Shown piece by piece: positions 25,914 to 35,122 of a stretch of DNA of 64,000 bases. Numbering within the stretch: the first letter of the stretch is position 1; each line of letters begins with the position of its first letter. Both the position numbers and the translations under genes were made by a program. Source of the DNA: Neobacillus niacini (lineage in GTDB: Bacteria > Bacillota > Bacilli > Bacillales > Cytobacillaceae); assembly GCF_030817595.1 (NCBI RefSeq), contig NZ_JAUSZN010000001.1:4719501-4783500 (forward strand), read 5' to 3'. The notes below the pieces were generated by a model. It worked only from the letters and a program-made list of their open reading frames with translations. It did no database searches and was not told the origin of the DNA.

Positions 25914-26759
25914 TTAGGACTCGGTGTGCAGCCAATCATAGTACATGACTTCGCCTGTTCCAAGCACATAGCGTAACGGCTGACTATCAGTTCTATTTTC
26001 TGGAAATTGATTTAGATAAAGTTCTTTTAATTTGTTTGTTAGAATGCCATAAAAGAATGCCACCGGTTTTGCTACGGTTTTAGTAGATTTAAGTTTACGG
26101 ACCAGCTGTTTAAAAGAGTTAATAGCAATAGCGAGAACGTCCTCTGTATGTTGGTGACAATCAAATCGAAATGCTGCGATTTGGACCATATGCCAGTATT
26201 CTTCAATGGTTTTCGCATCAGTGAAGAAGTATTTTACGAGCTGGACAAATGTTTGAGGAACTTTATCACTAACAAACGTGTGATCGAGTTCAATCGGCGC
26301 TTCGTTACGTTTAGTATTCTTTTGATGATTAGTTTTTAAAAGATTATTAATTTCTTTAGGGAGGTTCAATTTTTCGGCTTTGGGTGGTTCACTTTGTGGG
26401 AACCGATTAAAACAATATAAGTTACTCGTCTGCGAGCCATTTTTTCGTTCAGTTTCATAGATGGTGAGGAGGCCTAAATCTTTTGCTTTGCCTAGCATTC
26501 GTTTAAATGTGGAACGAGAGATTCCGTTCCCTTGATATTCCTCATTAATCGCTTTTAGCAACGTCCCAATCTTTGCATTCGAAACCCCTGGTACTTTTAC
26601 AGAAAAACGAACCAGCCGTTTCAAACCGACAAGCTCACCCTTTGAGAACTCCTGTTTCTTCACCGCCAACCACATCTCCACATGCGTATTGAACTCCTTC
26701 ACACTGTCAAACTGAGAATACCGTTCAAACCCTTCAATTATGCCTGATTTCAAATTCAC
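25914..26759 (-). CDS. Helix-turn-helix, replication-initiator-like protein
   Basis: A 281-residue cytoplasmic protein. The N-terminal half (about 45-125) contains KRLVRFSVKVPGVSNAKIGT then ISRSTFKRMLGKAKDLGLLTI, a winged-helix layout like that of RepA/DnaD-type initiators. The C-terminal half has a helical block (FRFDCHQHTEDVLAIAINSF). I recognise it as a family common in Bacillus chromosomes without assigned function. An R1 repeat lies directly upstream. It could be a relic of a plasmid or phage replication gene adopted by the chromosome; no other mobile genes are nearby. Confidence 0.6.
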   Translation of the reverse strand: MNLKSGIIEGFERYSQFDSVKEFNTHVEMWLAVKKQEFSKGELVGLKRLVRFSVKVPGVSNAKIGTLLKAINEEYQGNGISRSTFKRMLGKAKDLGLLTIYETERKNGSQTSNLYCFNRFPQSEPPKAEKLNLPKEINNLLKTNHQKNTKRNEAPIELDHTFVSDKVPQTFVQLVKYFFTDAKTIEEYWHMVQIAAFRFDCHQHTEDVLAIAINSFKQLVRKLKSTKTVAKPVAFFYGILTNKLKELYLNQFPENRTDSQPLRYVLGTGEVMYYDWLHTES

Positions 26760-26837
26760 AAAAATGCACCAGCCTTTCTACCCTTTATATATAAATCTAG
26801 AGGGCAAAAGGACAGGGTAGTTTATGGAAAGTTGTTA

Positions 26838-27092
26838 CAAAGTTGTGAACCTCATTTTTACTAGTTTCTATTGCAAATTTAGAAGGAATTTCTGAGTTAT
26901 CCAATCCTTATACGACAATTAATTTCTTGAAAACAGGCTATAATTAGTTTGATAAGAGGGCTTTTCCACAATTTAATCAAACGGTTAATTAGTTGAATCC
27001 ATGTTAATTAAACGTTTAATTTGAATGGTCTTGAATGCTGTGAAATCTGAGTTTTATCCCCAATGCTGGTAAGGAATTTGTCGAGGAGAGAT
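26838..27092. repeat. R1 dispersed intergenic repeat, copy 3
   Basis: It carries TTTACTAGTTTCTATTGC, CCTTATACGACAATTAA, two palindromes (TTTAATCAAACGGTTAATTAG and GTTAATTAAACGTTTAATTTG near 26.97-27.02 kb) and GTCGAGGAGAG. It resembles copy 1 most. Confidence 0.75.
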
Positions 27093-27281
27093 TCTGGAGA
27101 AAAGTTTACATTTGGGAAAAAGATCTTTATCTGTGTAGAAAAAGCCACTAAAAAAAGCGTTTGCATAAATATTTGTTATATTGAATAATAATACATTCCG
27201 TGTTACTATAATAATAGTTTAAATTCTTCTGAGTTTAGACCTCCTATATCGGACTTAGCCTAGACCACTAAGTTCAACTTT

Positions 27282-27345
27282 GACCTTTGATTTTATATAT
27301 CAAAGGTCTCTTTTTATATTCTTAAAATGTGGGGTCAGTCCCCGA
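27282..27345 (+). terminator. Terminator hairpin, followed by a REP palindrome
   Basis: GACCTTTGA pairs with TCAAAGGTC and is followed by TCTTTTTAT (27282-27316). GGGGTCAGTCCCC at about 27330-27342 is a REP-type palindrome. Both lie upstream of the sigma-B-type promoter of katE. Confidence 0.65.
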
Positions 27346-27389
27346 CTCAGCTATTTTCAGCCTCTAGGTGACAGAAATTTAAAAGGTAT

Positions 27390-27415
27390 GTTTAATCTAA
27401 CTCTTACTAGGGTAC
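27390..27415 (+). promoter_or_regulatory. Sigma-B-type promoter of katE
   Basis: GTTTAA (27390-27395), a 14-base spacer and GGGTAC (27410-27415) closely match the sigma-B consensus GTTTaa-N12-15-GGGwAw. Initiation about 45 bases ahead of the ATG at 27466 is sensible. This also explains why the longer in-frame start at 27280 is unlikely. Confidence 0.65.
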
Positions 27416-27465
27416 GAAATACTGTAATGTTTTTACATAATAAATACCTAGAGGGAGGGACGGTC

Positions 27466-29523
27466 ATGAACGGCAAGGGGAAGAATGTGAATGAAAACAG
27501 TAAAAATGAGCAGCTTGAGCAGTTCCGGATTAATGATGAAGGCAAACAAATGACGACCAATCAGGGGTTAAAGGTTTCGGAGGATGAGTTTTCCTTAAAA
27601 GCAGGTGAACGTGGGCCGACTTTAATGGAGGATTTTCATTTTCGCGAAAAGATGACGCACTTTGATCATGAACGTATTCCAGAGCGTGTGGTGCATGCAC
27701 GCGGCTACGCTGCCCATGGTGAGTTTGAAGTGTATGAGTCAATGAAAGAGTATACTAAGGCAAGATTTTTGCAGGATCCATCCGTTAAAACGCCTGTGTT
27801 TGTCCGGTTTTCTACTGTTGCAGGCTCACGAGGATCAGCTGAGACCGTTAGGGATGTCCGTGGCTTCGCGACAAAATTTTACACCGAAGAAGGAAATTAT
27901 GATTTAGTTGGAAATAATATTCCGGTTTTTTTCATTCAGGATGCGATAAAATTTCCAGATTTAGTGCATGCTCTCAAACCTGAGCCTCATAATGAGATTC
28001 CACAAGCAGCAACGGCTCACGATACATTTTGGGATTTTGTAGCGAGCAATCCAGAAACTGCCCATATGATTATGTGGCATATGTCAGACCGTGCGATTCC
28101 ACGAAGCTTTCGTATGATGGAGGGGTTTGGTGTTCACACCTTCCGGTTTGTTAATCATCAAGGTAAAGCACGTTTTGTAAAGTTTCATTGGAAGCCTATA
28201 TTGGGCGTTCATTCATTAGTGTGGGATGAAGCGCAAAAAATCTCAGGAAAAGATCCTGATTTCCATCGCCGTGATTTATGGGAATCCATTGAAAGTGGCA
28301 ATTTTCCTGAGTATGAATTAGGTGTCCAAATGATAGATGAAGAAGATGAATTTAAATTCGATTTCGATGTGCTCGATCCCACAAAATTGTGGCCAGAGGA
28401 AGAAGTACCGGTAAAAATCATTGGAAAAATGACATTGAATCGTAATGTCGATAATGTTTTTGCTGAAACGGAGCAAGTAGCATTCCACCCAGGTCATATT
28501 ATACCAGGTATCGATTTCACGAATGATCCTTTGCTTCAGGGCCGCTTATTTTCCTATACAGATACACAATTAATTCGCCTTGGAGGACCAAACTTTCATG
28601 AGCTGCCGATTAATCGACCTGTTTGTCCGTTCCATAATAATCAGCGTGATGGCTTTGGACGTCAAACTATTAACAAAGGGAAAGTTAGCTATCATAAAAA
28701 TTCACTAGCATCAAATACACCTATTCCCGCAAGTGAAGAAGAAGGTGGGTATGTTCATTATCAGGAAAAAATAGAAAGCAGAAAGGTACGAAGCCGCAGC
28801 GAAAGCTTTAAAGATCATTTCTCTCAAGCTAGACTGTTTTGGAACAGTATGAGTAATACTGAAAAAGCGCACATCCTTGATGCGTTCCGTTTTGAGCTTG
28901 GAAAAGTAAAGAGTAAATATGTGCAGCAGCAAGTAGTCGATATGTTTGCGAGCGTTAGTTTAGAGCTCTCAACGGCCATTGCGGATGGAATCGGTGCAAC
29001 CCCGCCTCAAGGAGAAGTCTCAGAATCAGAAGTAATGAAATCATCTCCAGCACTTAGCCAGATAAATACAAAGAAACGACCTGAAACACGTAAAGTAGGT
29101 GTGATTATTAGCAACGGTTATAACGGTGCTGATGTATCGGAAGTATTGAACGCCCTAAAAGCAGAAGGCATCCAAGTTGAAATCATTAGCGATAAGCTCG
29201 GAACATGCAAAGGTTCTGTTGGGACAGAGCTCGAAGTTAACCATACTTTTTTAACGGTGGATTCCGTATTATTTGATGCCATCTATGCGGTTGGCGGAAA
29301 CATTGAATGTAAGAAGTTTAACCAAAACGCAGCCTATTTTATTAACGAGGCATTCTCTCACTTCAAGCCGATTGGTGCCACACACGAAGGCATAAAATGG
29401 CTGCAAGCGGGGAATTTGATTAACAGTCCCGGCGTTGTAATTGGAGATGATATGAGAGAGTTTGCAGAGAATTTTGTGGAAGCTATTTCTGCTCACCGCC
29501 ACTGGGATCGCCAAATCGTTTAA
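27466..29523 (+). CDS. katE: Large-subunit clade 2 catalase KatE
   Basis: Heme catalase of 685 residues (B. subtilis KatE is 686), breaking hydrogen peroxide to water and oxygen. The distal His is in RVVHARG (about 77), the Asn in YDLVGNNIP and the proximal Tyr heme ligand in RLFSYTDTQ. The C-terminal 140 residues (RKVGVIISNGYNGADVSE...) form the DJ-1/PfpI-like domain that defines the HPII-type clade. ATG 27466 has GGAGGG upstream. The sigma-B-type promoter and the nearby rsbQP genes agree with a general-stress role. Confidence 0.93.
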   Translation: MNGKGKNVNENSKNEQLEQFRINDEGKQMTTNQGLKVSEDEFSLKAGERGPTLMEDFHFREKMTHFDHERIPERVVHARGYAAHGEFEVYESMKEYTKARFLQDPSVKTPVFVRFSTVAGSRGSAETVRDVRGFATKFYTEEGNYDLVGNNIPVFFIQDAIKFPDLVHALKPEPHNEIPQAATAHDTFWDFVASNPETAHMIMWHMSDRAIPRSFRMMEGFGVHTFRFVNHQGKARFVKFHWKPILGVHSLVWDEAQKISGKDPDFHRRDLWESIESGNFPEYELGVQMIDEEDEFKFDFDVLDPTKLWPEEEVPVKIIGKMTLNRNVDNVFAETEQVAFHPGHIIPGIDFTNDPLLQGRLFSYTDTQLIRLGGPNFHELPINRPVCPFHNNQRDGFGRQTINKGKVSYHKNSLASNTPIPASEEEGGYVHYQEKIESRKVRSRSESFKDHFSQARLFWNSMSNTEKAHILDAFRFELGKVKSKYVQQQVVDMFASVSLELSTAIADGIGATPPQGEVSESEVMKSSPALSQINTKKRPETRKVGVIISNGYNGADVSEVLNALKAEGIQVEIISDKLGTCKGSVGTELEVNHTFLTVDSVLFDAIYAVGGNIECKKFNQNAAYFINEAFSHFKPIGATHEGIKWLQAGNLINSPGVVIGDDMREFAENFVEAISAHRHWDRQIV

Positions 29524-29548
29524 ACTTAAACCAGTGAGACGAAAAATA

Positions 29549-29580
29549 ACAAACCGCTGGGATAATACTCAGCGGTTTGT
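29549..29580. terminator. Bidirectional hairpin between convergent genes
   Basis: ACAAACCGCTG pairs with CAGCGGTTTGT. It sits between the katE stop and the minus-strand lactonase-like gene, and probably ends both transcripts. Confidence 0.8.
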
Positions 29581-29601
29581 TGAATATATTTGCTTTGATA
29601 G

Positions 29602-30582
29602 CTATTGCAACCCATAAGGCTGCAACCCTTCCTTTTTGACCTTAATTCGCCAGACTTCATTTTTAAATGACTCTGTTACATAAAGGTATCCATTATGAAA
29701 AGTGAGATTGGTGGTAAAAGTCTCCGCATCCTTAGGCAAGCGAATGGTACCGTATTTAAATCCACTAGCATCAAGTACGACTATTTCGCCAGCCTGGAAA
29801 TGGGCTACATAAAGATTTCCCTCTGTATCGACGGCCAAACCATCTGGACCGATTCCGCCTTCAAATAGACCAAAGACAAATGGTGTTTCACGCGCGTCTT
29901 TAGCCTCTTTTGAAGGCACAGAGATAATTCGATTTGTAGCGAATTCAGAGATATAAACACGTTGACCGTTTGCTGATATCGCAATTCCATTAGGATACGC
30001 AATACCTTCTTGAAAGAGTATGGGTTCTTTACTATTCGGCGGCAGGTAGAAAACACGGCCTATTGGTTTTGTTGCACTCGATCCCATTGGCTCTGTAAAG
30101 TAAAGTCCGCCAGATTGGTCAAATACGAGGTCATTTAAGCCATTTAAAGGTTTGCCATTGTAAGAATCCACAATGGTTGTACGCTCTCTCGTAACAGGGT
30201 CATAAGCGTAAAGTTTTCCCGTAACATCGGTGATAAAAAGGCGTCCATCCTTGTGAAACTTTGTCCCTACAGGGAGGTCCCCTGCATATGTTTCCACGAT
30301 TGAAAGCTTATCGTTTTCGACCTTAATAATTTCACCTGTAGGCGGACTAACCATCCAAATATTCCCGCTGCGGTCGAAATTAATGCCCTCCATAAATCCA
30401 CTTCCAACAGCTACCTTTTCCCACTGACTATTTGGATGGACAATTTCAGAAATAGAATGTCGTTCCTCTTTTGGCACTGGTTTTGTTACATATAACGATT
30501 TTGCTCCAACGACTGTAACAGTAATAAGGGAGAGTATGATTAATACAGTTACTGCTAATGCCCTTTTTTTCACTTTATACAT
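29602..30582 (-). CDS. SMP-30/gluconolactonase-like secreted beta-propeller protein
   Basis: A 326-residue six-bladed beta-propeller of the SMP-30/Drp35/strictosidine-synthase superfamily. It carries an N-terminal membrane anchor or uncleaved signal (KRALAVTVLIILSLITVTVVGA), so the propeller is outside the membrane. Blade motifs LNGLNDLVFD, PNGIAISANG and GPDGLAVDTEG hold the Asn/Asp ligands typical of the metal-dependent lactonases. Substrate unknown. It is convergent with katE. Confidence 0.75.
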   Translation of the reverse strand: MYKVKKRALAVTVLIILSLITVTVVGAKSLYVTKPVPKEERHSISEIVHPNSQWEKVAVGSGFMEGINFDRSGNIWMVSPPTGEIIKVENDKLSIVETYAGDLPVGTKFHKDGRLFITDVTGKLYAYDPVTRERTTIVDSYNGKPLNGLNDLVFDQSGGLYFTEPMGSSATKPIGRVFYLPPNSKEPILFQEGIAYPNGIAISANGQRVYISEFATNRIISVPSKEAKDARETPFVFGLFEGGIGPDGLAVDTEGNLYVAHFQAGEIVVLDASGFKYGTIRLPKDAETFTTNLTFHNGYLYVTESFKNEVWRIKVKKEGLQPYGLQ

Positions 30583-30761
30583 TCCTCCTTTTTTAATCTA
30601 TAAATTTCACACAGGGGTAAAAGCCTGTATATCGTTTTAATTTATCATAATATTTTGAAAACTATAACACATGGAAATACCTGACTTTTTAAAAAAATAA
30701 GTAGTTTTTTCTTCTATTTAGTAGATGTAAATTTTGGTATAGTAAAAGTTTTAGGATTATA

Positions 30762-30823
30762 GGGACGGTTCTGATGGCTTTTATTGCTGGATGTACCTGT
30801 TATGAAACCGCGAGAACCGTCCC
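30762..30823. repeat. REP-type inverted repeat pair
   Basis: GGGACGGTTCT (30762-30772) and AGAACCGTCCC (30813-30823) are perfect complements with a 40-base spacer, followed by TGCGGTATACA, the same tail found after the copy at 664-674. No gene lies in 30583-30925. Confidence 0.7.
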
Positions 30824-30925
30824 TGCGGTATACAGGGGTAGTTGATTAATGAGCGGAAAATAGTTTATAGTTTAGTTGTTATTAATCATAATCAGGCCAA
30901 TAGTTTAGTTAAAGGTGTGTAAAGA

Positions 30926-31660
30926 ATGAATATAAAACCAGAGGATCTTCAGAAAACCAAGCGGCCATTGTTTGCGATTGTTTATGATAAATTGTATAAA
31001 CTTATTATGGATGGAACGTTTCCTCCTGACAGCAGACTTCCAACAGAACCGGAATTGGCCAAGCTTTTTGGCGTCAGTCGGATGACACTGCGGCACGCAT
31101 TATCACGATTGCAGGAAGATGGTTTGGTTAAGAATATCCATGGAAAAGGAAATTTTATTACAAAATTTCATCATAATAAAAACATGACTGGCTTAGAAAA
31201 ACTGGGAAACCCCATATATAAATGCCTTTCAGGGAAAATTGATGATGTCGAAATGCAATTTCGAATTGAACTCATTACGGATTACGCCAAGCAGGTTCTA
31301 AAGCGGAATATGACCGCCGTTGTTGCGATTGAACGTTGGTATAAGAGAAATGATCAAGCCGTAGCCTTTGCTTTTACAGTCATGGCTATCGAAGCCGTTT
31401 CGGAATTAAATTTAGATTTACAAGATGAACAACAATTATTAGATATGATCGACAAAAAAGTATACGAGCTTGCAAATTCTGCGACCATTGAACTTAGACG
31501 TTCCGACTCCATCCCTTCACTAAAATATGAGATAGCTAACGATAAAGATTGTGATTTAATCGTTGAAAGCGTCTATATAAGTGATAAATATCCTGTTATT
31601 TATAATAAATTTTATATTCCAACAGAATCTAGCCAAATAACCATTAATGCAGCTAAATAG
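30926..31660 (+). CDS. GntR/HutC-family transcriptional regulator (UTRA domain)
   Basis: A 244-residue regulator. It has an N-terminal winged helix (about 15-80: LPTEPELAKLFGVSRMTLRHALSRLQEDGL, GKGNFI) and a C-terminal UTRA ligand-binding domain (about 95-240). It stands 290 bp upstream of deoD and a transporter on the same strand, with its own terminator between, and is the likely regulator of both. The ligand may be a nucleoside or sugar phosphate; that is inference. Confidence 0.85.
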   Translation: MNIKPEDLQKTKRPLFAIVYDKLYKLIMDGTFPPDSRLPTEPELAKLFGVSRMTLRHALSRLQEDGLVKNIHGKGNFITKFHHNKNMTGLEKLGNPIYKCLSGKIDDVEMQFRIELITDYAKQVLKRNMTAVVAIERWYKRNDQAVAFAFTVMAIEAVSELNLDLQDEQQLLDMIDKKVYELANSATIELRRSDSIPSLKYEIANDKDCDLIVESVYISDKYPVIYNKFYIPTESSQITINAAK

Positions 31661-31688
31661 AGACAGTGATAGAGTTTGTAAATACGTA

Positions 31689-31730
31689 GCAATTTCCCAC
31701 CAAAATCAGGATGGGAAATTGCTTTTTTTT
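31689..31730 (+). terminator. Terminator after the GntR gene
   Basis: GCAATTTCCCA pairs with TGGGAAATTGC and is followed by nine T residues. Confidence 0.9.
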
Positions 31731-31799
31731 GTTACAAAAAAGACATATTTTTTTTAACAAGGTAGTTGTGAACCAAATAATAGTATGCTATTCTTTTTA

Positions 31800-31817
31800 T
31801 TGTAATTATATATACAA
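31800..31817. promoter_or_regulatory. Candidate GntR operator at deoD
   Basis: TTGTA-N8-TACAA is an AT-rich inverted repeat of the size bound by HutC-type regulators. It overlaps the likely deoD promoter region. TATACAA is repeated a few bases downstream. Confidence 0.4.
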
Positions 31818-31872
31818 GTTTTTATACAACTAAACAACACTTTATATTTTTGGATGAGTTTTGTACAATGAA

Positions 31873-31887
31873 TTGAAAGCGGAAACA
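31873..31887 (+). promoter_or_regulatory. cre box upstream of deoD
   Basis: TTGAAAGCGGAAACA matches the CcpA consensus WTGNAANCGNWNNCA without mismatch, 66 bp before the deoD start. It implies catabolite repression of nucleoside use. Confidence 0.65.
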
Positions 31888-31952
31888 AGTGGAAGTTTTT
31901 TCGCTATCCTTGGACAGACTACAAGTAAACAGGATAAAAGGAGAGAGTACAG

Positions 31953-32672
31953 ATGAATACAAACGGACATAAAGAAACCGCGCATATTAAACCAAATGGA
32001 GTAGAGATTGCAGAAACGATCCTTTTGCCAGGGGATCCATTAAGAGCAAAATTCATTGCAGAAACCTATTTAGAGGATGCAATCCAATTCAATTCTGTCC
32101 GCAATATGTTTGGGTACACAGGAACGTATAAGGGAAGAAAAATATCCGTTATGGGTACCGGAATGGGTATGCCGAGTATGAGCCTTTATTCTTGGGAACT
32201 AATCCACGTATTTGGTGTGAAAAACTTGATTCGAATTGGTACTTGCGGTGCAATGCAGGATCATATGAACCTATATGATATTGTTTTTGCTATGGGAGCT
32301 TCAACCGATTCACGTTACGTACATCAGTACAATCTCCCTGGACAATTTTCCAATATTGCTTCCTTTGCATTATTAGAAAAAGCGAAAAAGGTAGCAGATC
32401 AAAAGGAACTCCCTGTTCATGTTGGAAATGTCCTAACAAGCGACATTTTTTATAACGCCGATGAAACAGCTGTGGAAAAGTGGCGTAAAATGGGCATTCT
32501 TTGTGCGGAAATGGAGACAGCTGGTCTTTATATGAATGCTGCCTATGCAGGGGTTAACGCGCTTACGATTTTAACGGTAAGTGATCATATGATTCGTCAT
32601 GAACAAACAACGCCGGAAGAACGACAAGTTGCGTTCACCAATATGATGGAAATCGCCTTAGAACTTGCTTAA
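31953..32672 (+). CDS. deoD: Purine-nucleoside phosphorylase DeoD
   Basis: Hexameric-type phosphorylase (239 residues) that splits purine ribo- or deoxyribonucleosides into base and pentose-1-phosphate. The phosphate-binding LLPGDPLRAK (about 24-33), GTGMGMPS, RIGTCGA and the nucleoside-binding AEMETAGLY, with the catalytic Asp in VSDHMI, are all present. AAGGAGAGAG precedes the ATG. It is likely cotranscribed with the MFS gene 99 bp downstream. Confidence 0.92.
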   Translation: MNTNGHKETAHIKPNGVEIAETILLPGDPLRAKFIAETYLEDAIQFNSVRNMFGYTGTYKGRKISVMGTGMGMPSMSLYSWELIHVFGVKNLIRIGTCGAMQDHMNLYDIVFAMGASTDSRYVHQYNLPGQFSNIASFALLEKAKKVADQKELPVHVGNVLTSDIFYNADETAVEKWRKMGILCAEMETAGLYMNAAYAGVNALTILTVSDHMIRHEQTTPEERQVAFTNMMEIALELA

Positions 32673-32771
32673 GCGCATGACAATAAGCAGTTGAGTACGA
32701 CAAGAGGCAAGAATAATGCCAGAGGTATACGAACGAGATATAGACATTGATCAAAAGAGAGGGAAACGACA

Positions 32772-34175
32772 ATGACCACCATTAGCGCAAATGCGACCAT
32801 AACGGAAACTCAGGAATATAGTGTTAAGAAAGCTGTGCCTGTGATGCTTCTGTTATTTCTATTATGTTTAATCATTGATAATTCGTTTAAAATTGTTTCT
32901 ATCGATATGGCAAAGGATTTTCATATTTCCGCCACAACAGTGAGCTGGCAGGCAACCTTAGCTGGGCTAGTCATTGGAATTGGAGCAGTGGTTTACGCTG
33001 CTTTGGCGGATTCCATTAGTATTCGAAAGCTTTTAACCATCGGGATTATTTTAATTTGTGTAGGCTCCGTAATGGGCTTTCTTTTTCAACATTCTTTTTT
33101 ACTCGTAGTTGTTTCACGAATCATCCAAACAGCAGGTTTGGCTTCAGCTGAAACCTTATATGTGATCTTCGTTACCAAACATTTGCCTGTACATGAACAA
33201 AAGAAGTTTTTGGGGTTGAGTACAAGCAGTTTTGCTTTATCACAGGTTATCGGTGCATTAACGGGGGGCTATGTTTCTACGTATTTTCATTGGACAACTC
33301 TTTTTCTAGTTCCATTAGTCACTCTCTTTACCCTTCCGTTTATTTTGAAATACCTGCCTAAGGAAGAGACGAAAAACAGTCATGTGGATGTATTAGGATT
33401 ATTCCTGGTTGCAGGTATTGCTGCTTCCCTGCTGTTGTATATTACCGATTTCAATTGGGTTTATCTTCTAGCATTTGTGGTAGCGGTTGCTTTATTTCTT
33501 GCTTATATCAGCAAGAATTCAAGAGCATTCATTGGGATAGCTTTCTTTAAAAATAAGCAGTTTATCTCATTACTCGGAGTTGCTTTCGTGATTTATTCAG
33601 TCCAATTAGCGTATATTTTCTTGTTTCCATTTTTGCTAGAAAAGCTTTATGGCCTAAAGTTGGATACGATTTCACTATTATTGATTCCAGCGTATTTATT
33701 GGCTGCGATCGTAGGAGCGCTTTCTGGAAAAATTGCAAAGGTGCTCGGAAGCAGACAATGTATCACGATCGCCATGACTGGAATGATCGGCAGTTTGTTG
33801 TTGGGCGGTTTCTTTGTAAATACCTCCGTCATTGTCTTTGTCCTATCCATGATTGTATTCTCGAGTTCTTTCGCGTTGATGTACGCACCAATGCTAGAAT
33901 CATGTATTAGCACGATTGGAAAAGACAAATCGGGGACAGCCATTGGATTTTATAATTTAACACTAAATGTTGCGATGTCAATTGGAATTGCCTATACTGC
34001 CGCGATGATGGACCATTCCGCTATGCGTTCCAATATACTTGGGTATTTAAGCCAACCGGACGCTTCCATGTTTAGTAATATCCTTTTTGTTCTCGTACTT
34101 ATTACCGCTATCAGCCTATTCCTGTATTGGGTATTGGTTGGGCGAAAAGTGAAAATGACTGCGCGGGACTTGTAG
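32772..34175 (+). CDS. MFS transporter, DHA2 (14-helix) type
   Basis: A 467-residue transporter with about 14 hydrophobic helices. An aspartate-bearing first helix (LIIDNSFKIVSIDM) and a later SKNSRAF loop recall the TetL/EmrB branch of proton-coupled antiporters. Its place after deoD under a GntR regulator favours nucleoside, base or analogue transport rather than a classic drug pump. The ribosome-binding site is GAGAGGGAAACGACA. A strong terminator follows. Confidence 0.8.
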   Translation: MTTISANATITETQEYSVKKAVPVMLLLFLLCLIIDNSFKIVSIDMAKDFHISATTVSWQATLAGLVIGIGAVVYAALADSISIRKLLTIGIILICVGSVMGFLFQHSFLLVVVSRIIQTAGLASAETLYVIFVTKHLPVHEQKKFLGLSTSSFALSQVIGALTGGYVSTYFHWTTLFLVPLVTLFTLPFILKYLPKEETKNSHVDVLGLFLVAGIAASLLLYITDFNWVYLLAFVVAVALFLAYISKNSRAFIGIAFFKNKQFISLLGVAFVIYSVQLAYIFLFPFLLEKLYGLKLDTISLLLIPAYLLAAIVGALSGKIAKVLGSRQCITIAMTGMIGSLLLGGFFVNTSVIVFVLSMIVFSSSFALMYAPMLESCISTIGKDKSGTAIGFYNLTLNVAMSIGIAYTAAMMDHSAMRSNILGYLSQPDASMFSNILFVLVLITAISLFLYWVLVGRKVKMTARDL

Positions 34176-34218
34176 TAACTTTCTCCATGTAAAATATTTT
34201 TCTAAATAAGTATAATTT

Positions 34219-34250
34219 GAGCCTCTCTTTTGATAAAGAGAGGCTCTTTG
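34219..34250 (+). terminator. Terminator after the MFS gene
   Basis: GAGCCTCTCTTT pairs with AAAGAGAGGCTC and is followed by TTTG. Confidence 0.88.
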
Positions 34251-34431
34251 ACTGTAAAAAATCATCCTTCTAAACTTTAAATTGGAAAATTTTGTTGGTA
34301 GAATAAGATAATAAACAATAATAAAGTTAATCAATTTCTAATAGATTAGCTAGTGCTAATTAATGAAGGGATAATCCTCCCTTAGAATTTTGGCGTTAAC
34401 CCAGTACAAAAAACTATGAATGGAGAATTTT

Positions 34432-35028
34432 ATGATTTGGTTTTTACTATTTGTTTTTGTGTTTGCCCTTTTGATGGGAATTTTCCAAGTTCCAATTTGG
34501 ATTATGTATGTTGTATTAATCCTTAAGGTTATTTTTGTTCTGCTACGCAACCCTCTATTATTTGGAAAAGATGCTGAAAAGATTATGGAGCATTTAAAAA
34601 AGTCAAAGGCTCCATATATGAAATTTCTATATCATTTCCTGCAAGGAGAGCTCTTAGAAGCCGAGCGTGCAGCAAGAAAAATCCGTTCCAAAAAATCAAG
34701 GCTATACTCCGAAATTATGCTGCTAATGGAGCGGAAACAATACGATAAAGCAAAAGATCTTCTTGCACAAATGGGTGGGCACAAGACAAAGTGGTACGCT
34801 TTGGCCGATATCGCCATCAACGAAGGGAATGTGGAAGCATTCAAACAAAATAAAGAGAGGATTACGGATACCTTCTTTTTACACATGCTGGAATTGGATA
34901 AAGCCGTTTATGAAGGGAAAAAGGATGAAGCGGTTAAGATGCTAGAAAACATGATTCCAATGCTTAGAGGTTATAAACTACTAACCGTCGTTCAGTATCG
35001 AAAGCAAATACTTAATGGAAGAATCTAA
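34432..35028 (+). CDS. Membrane-anchored helical-repeat (TPR-like) protein
   Basis: A 198-residue protein. Two N-terminal membrane helices (about 1-20 and 24-42) are followed by an all-helical cytosolic region with paired-helix patterning (AERAARKIRSKKSRLYSEIM, QYDKAKDLLAQMG) typical of TPR-like solenoids. Function unknown. ATG 34432 is preferred over ATG 34420 because GGAGA (34422-34426) lies five bases upstream of it and overlaps the earlier codon. Confidence 0.65.
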   Translation: MIWFLLFVFVFALLMGIFQVPIWIMYVVLILKVIFVLLRNPLLFGKDAEKIMEHLKKSKAPYMKFLYHFLQGELLEAERAARKIRSKKSRLYSEIMLLMERKQYDKAKDLLAQMGGHKTKWYALADIAINEGNVEAFKQNKERITDTFFLHMLELDKAVYEGKKDEAVKMLENMIPMLRGYKLLTVVQYRKQILNGRI

Positions 35029-35122
35029 ATTTGGGTCAGACCGCTACTTAGTTCGAAGAGGAGTAGGGATGCGTTCCGGTGGTTTATTGTACAACTAGAA
35101 CCATCCCTGAGTTTATCCAGGT

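Noticed and set aside
27280..27465. N-terminal extension of katE by 62 codons
   Set aside because: It would translate a terminator tail, a REP palindrome and the sigma-B promoter; ATG 27466 has the ribosome-binding site and gives the normal KatE length.
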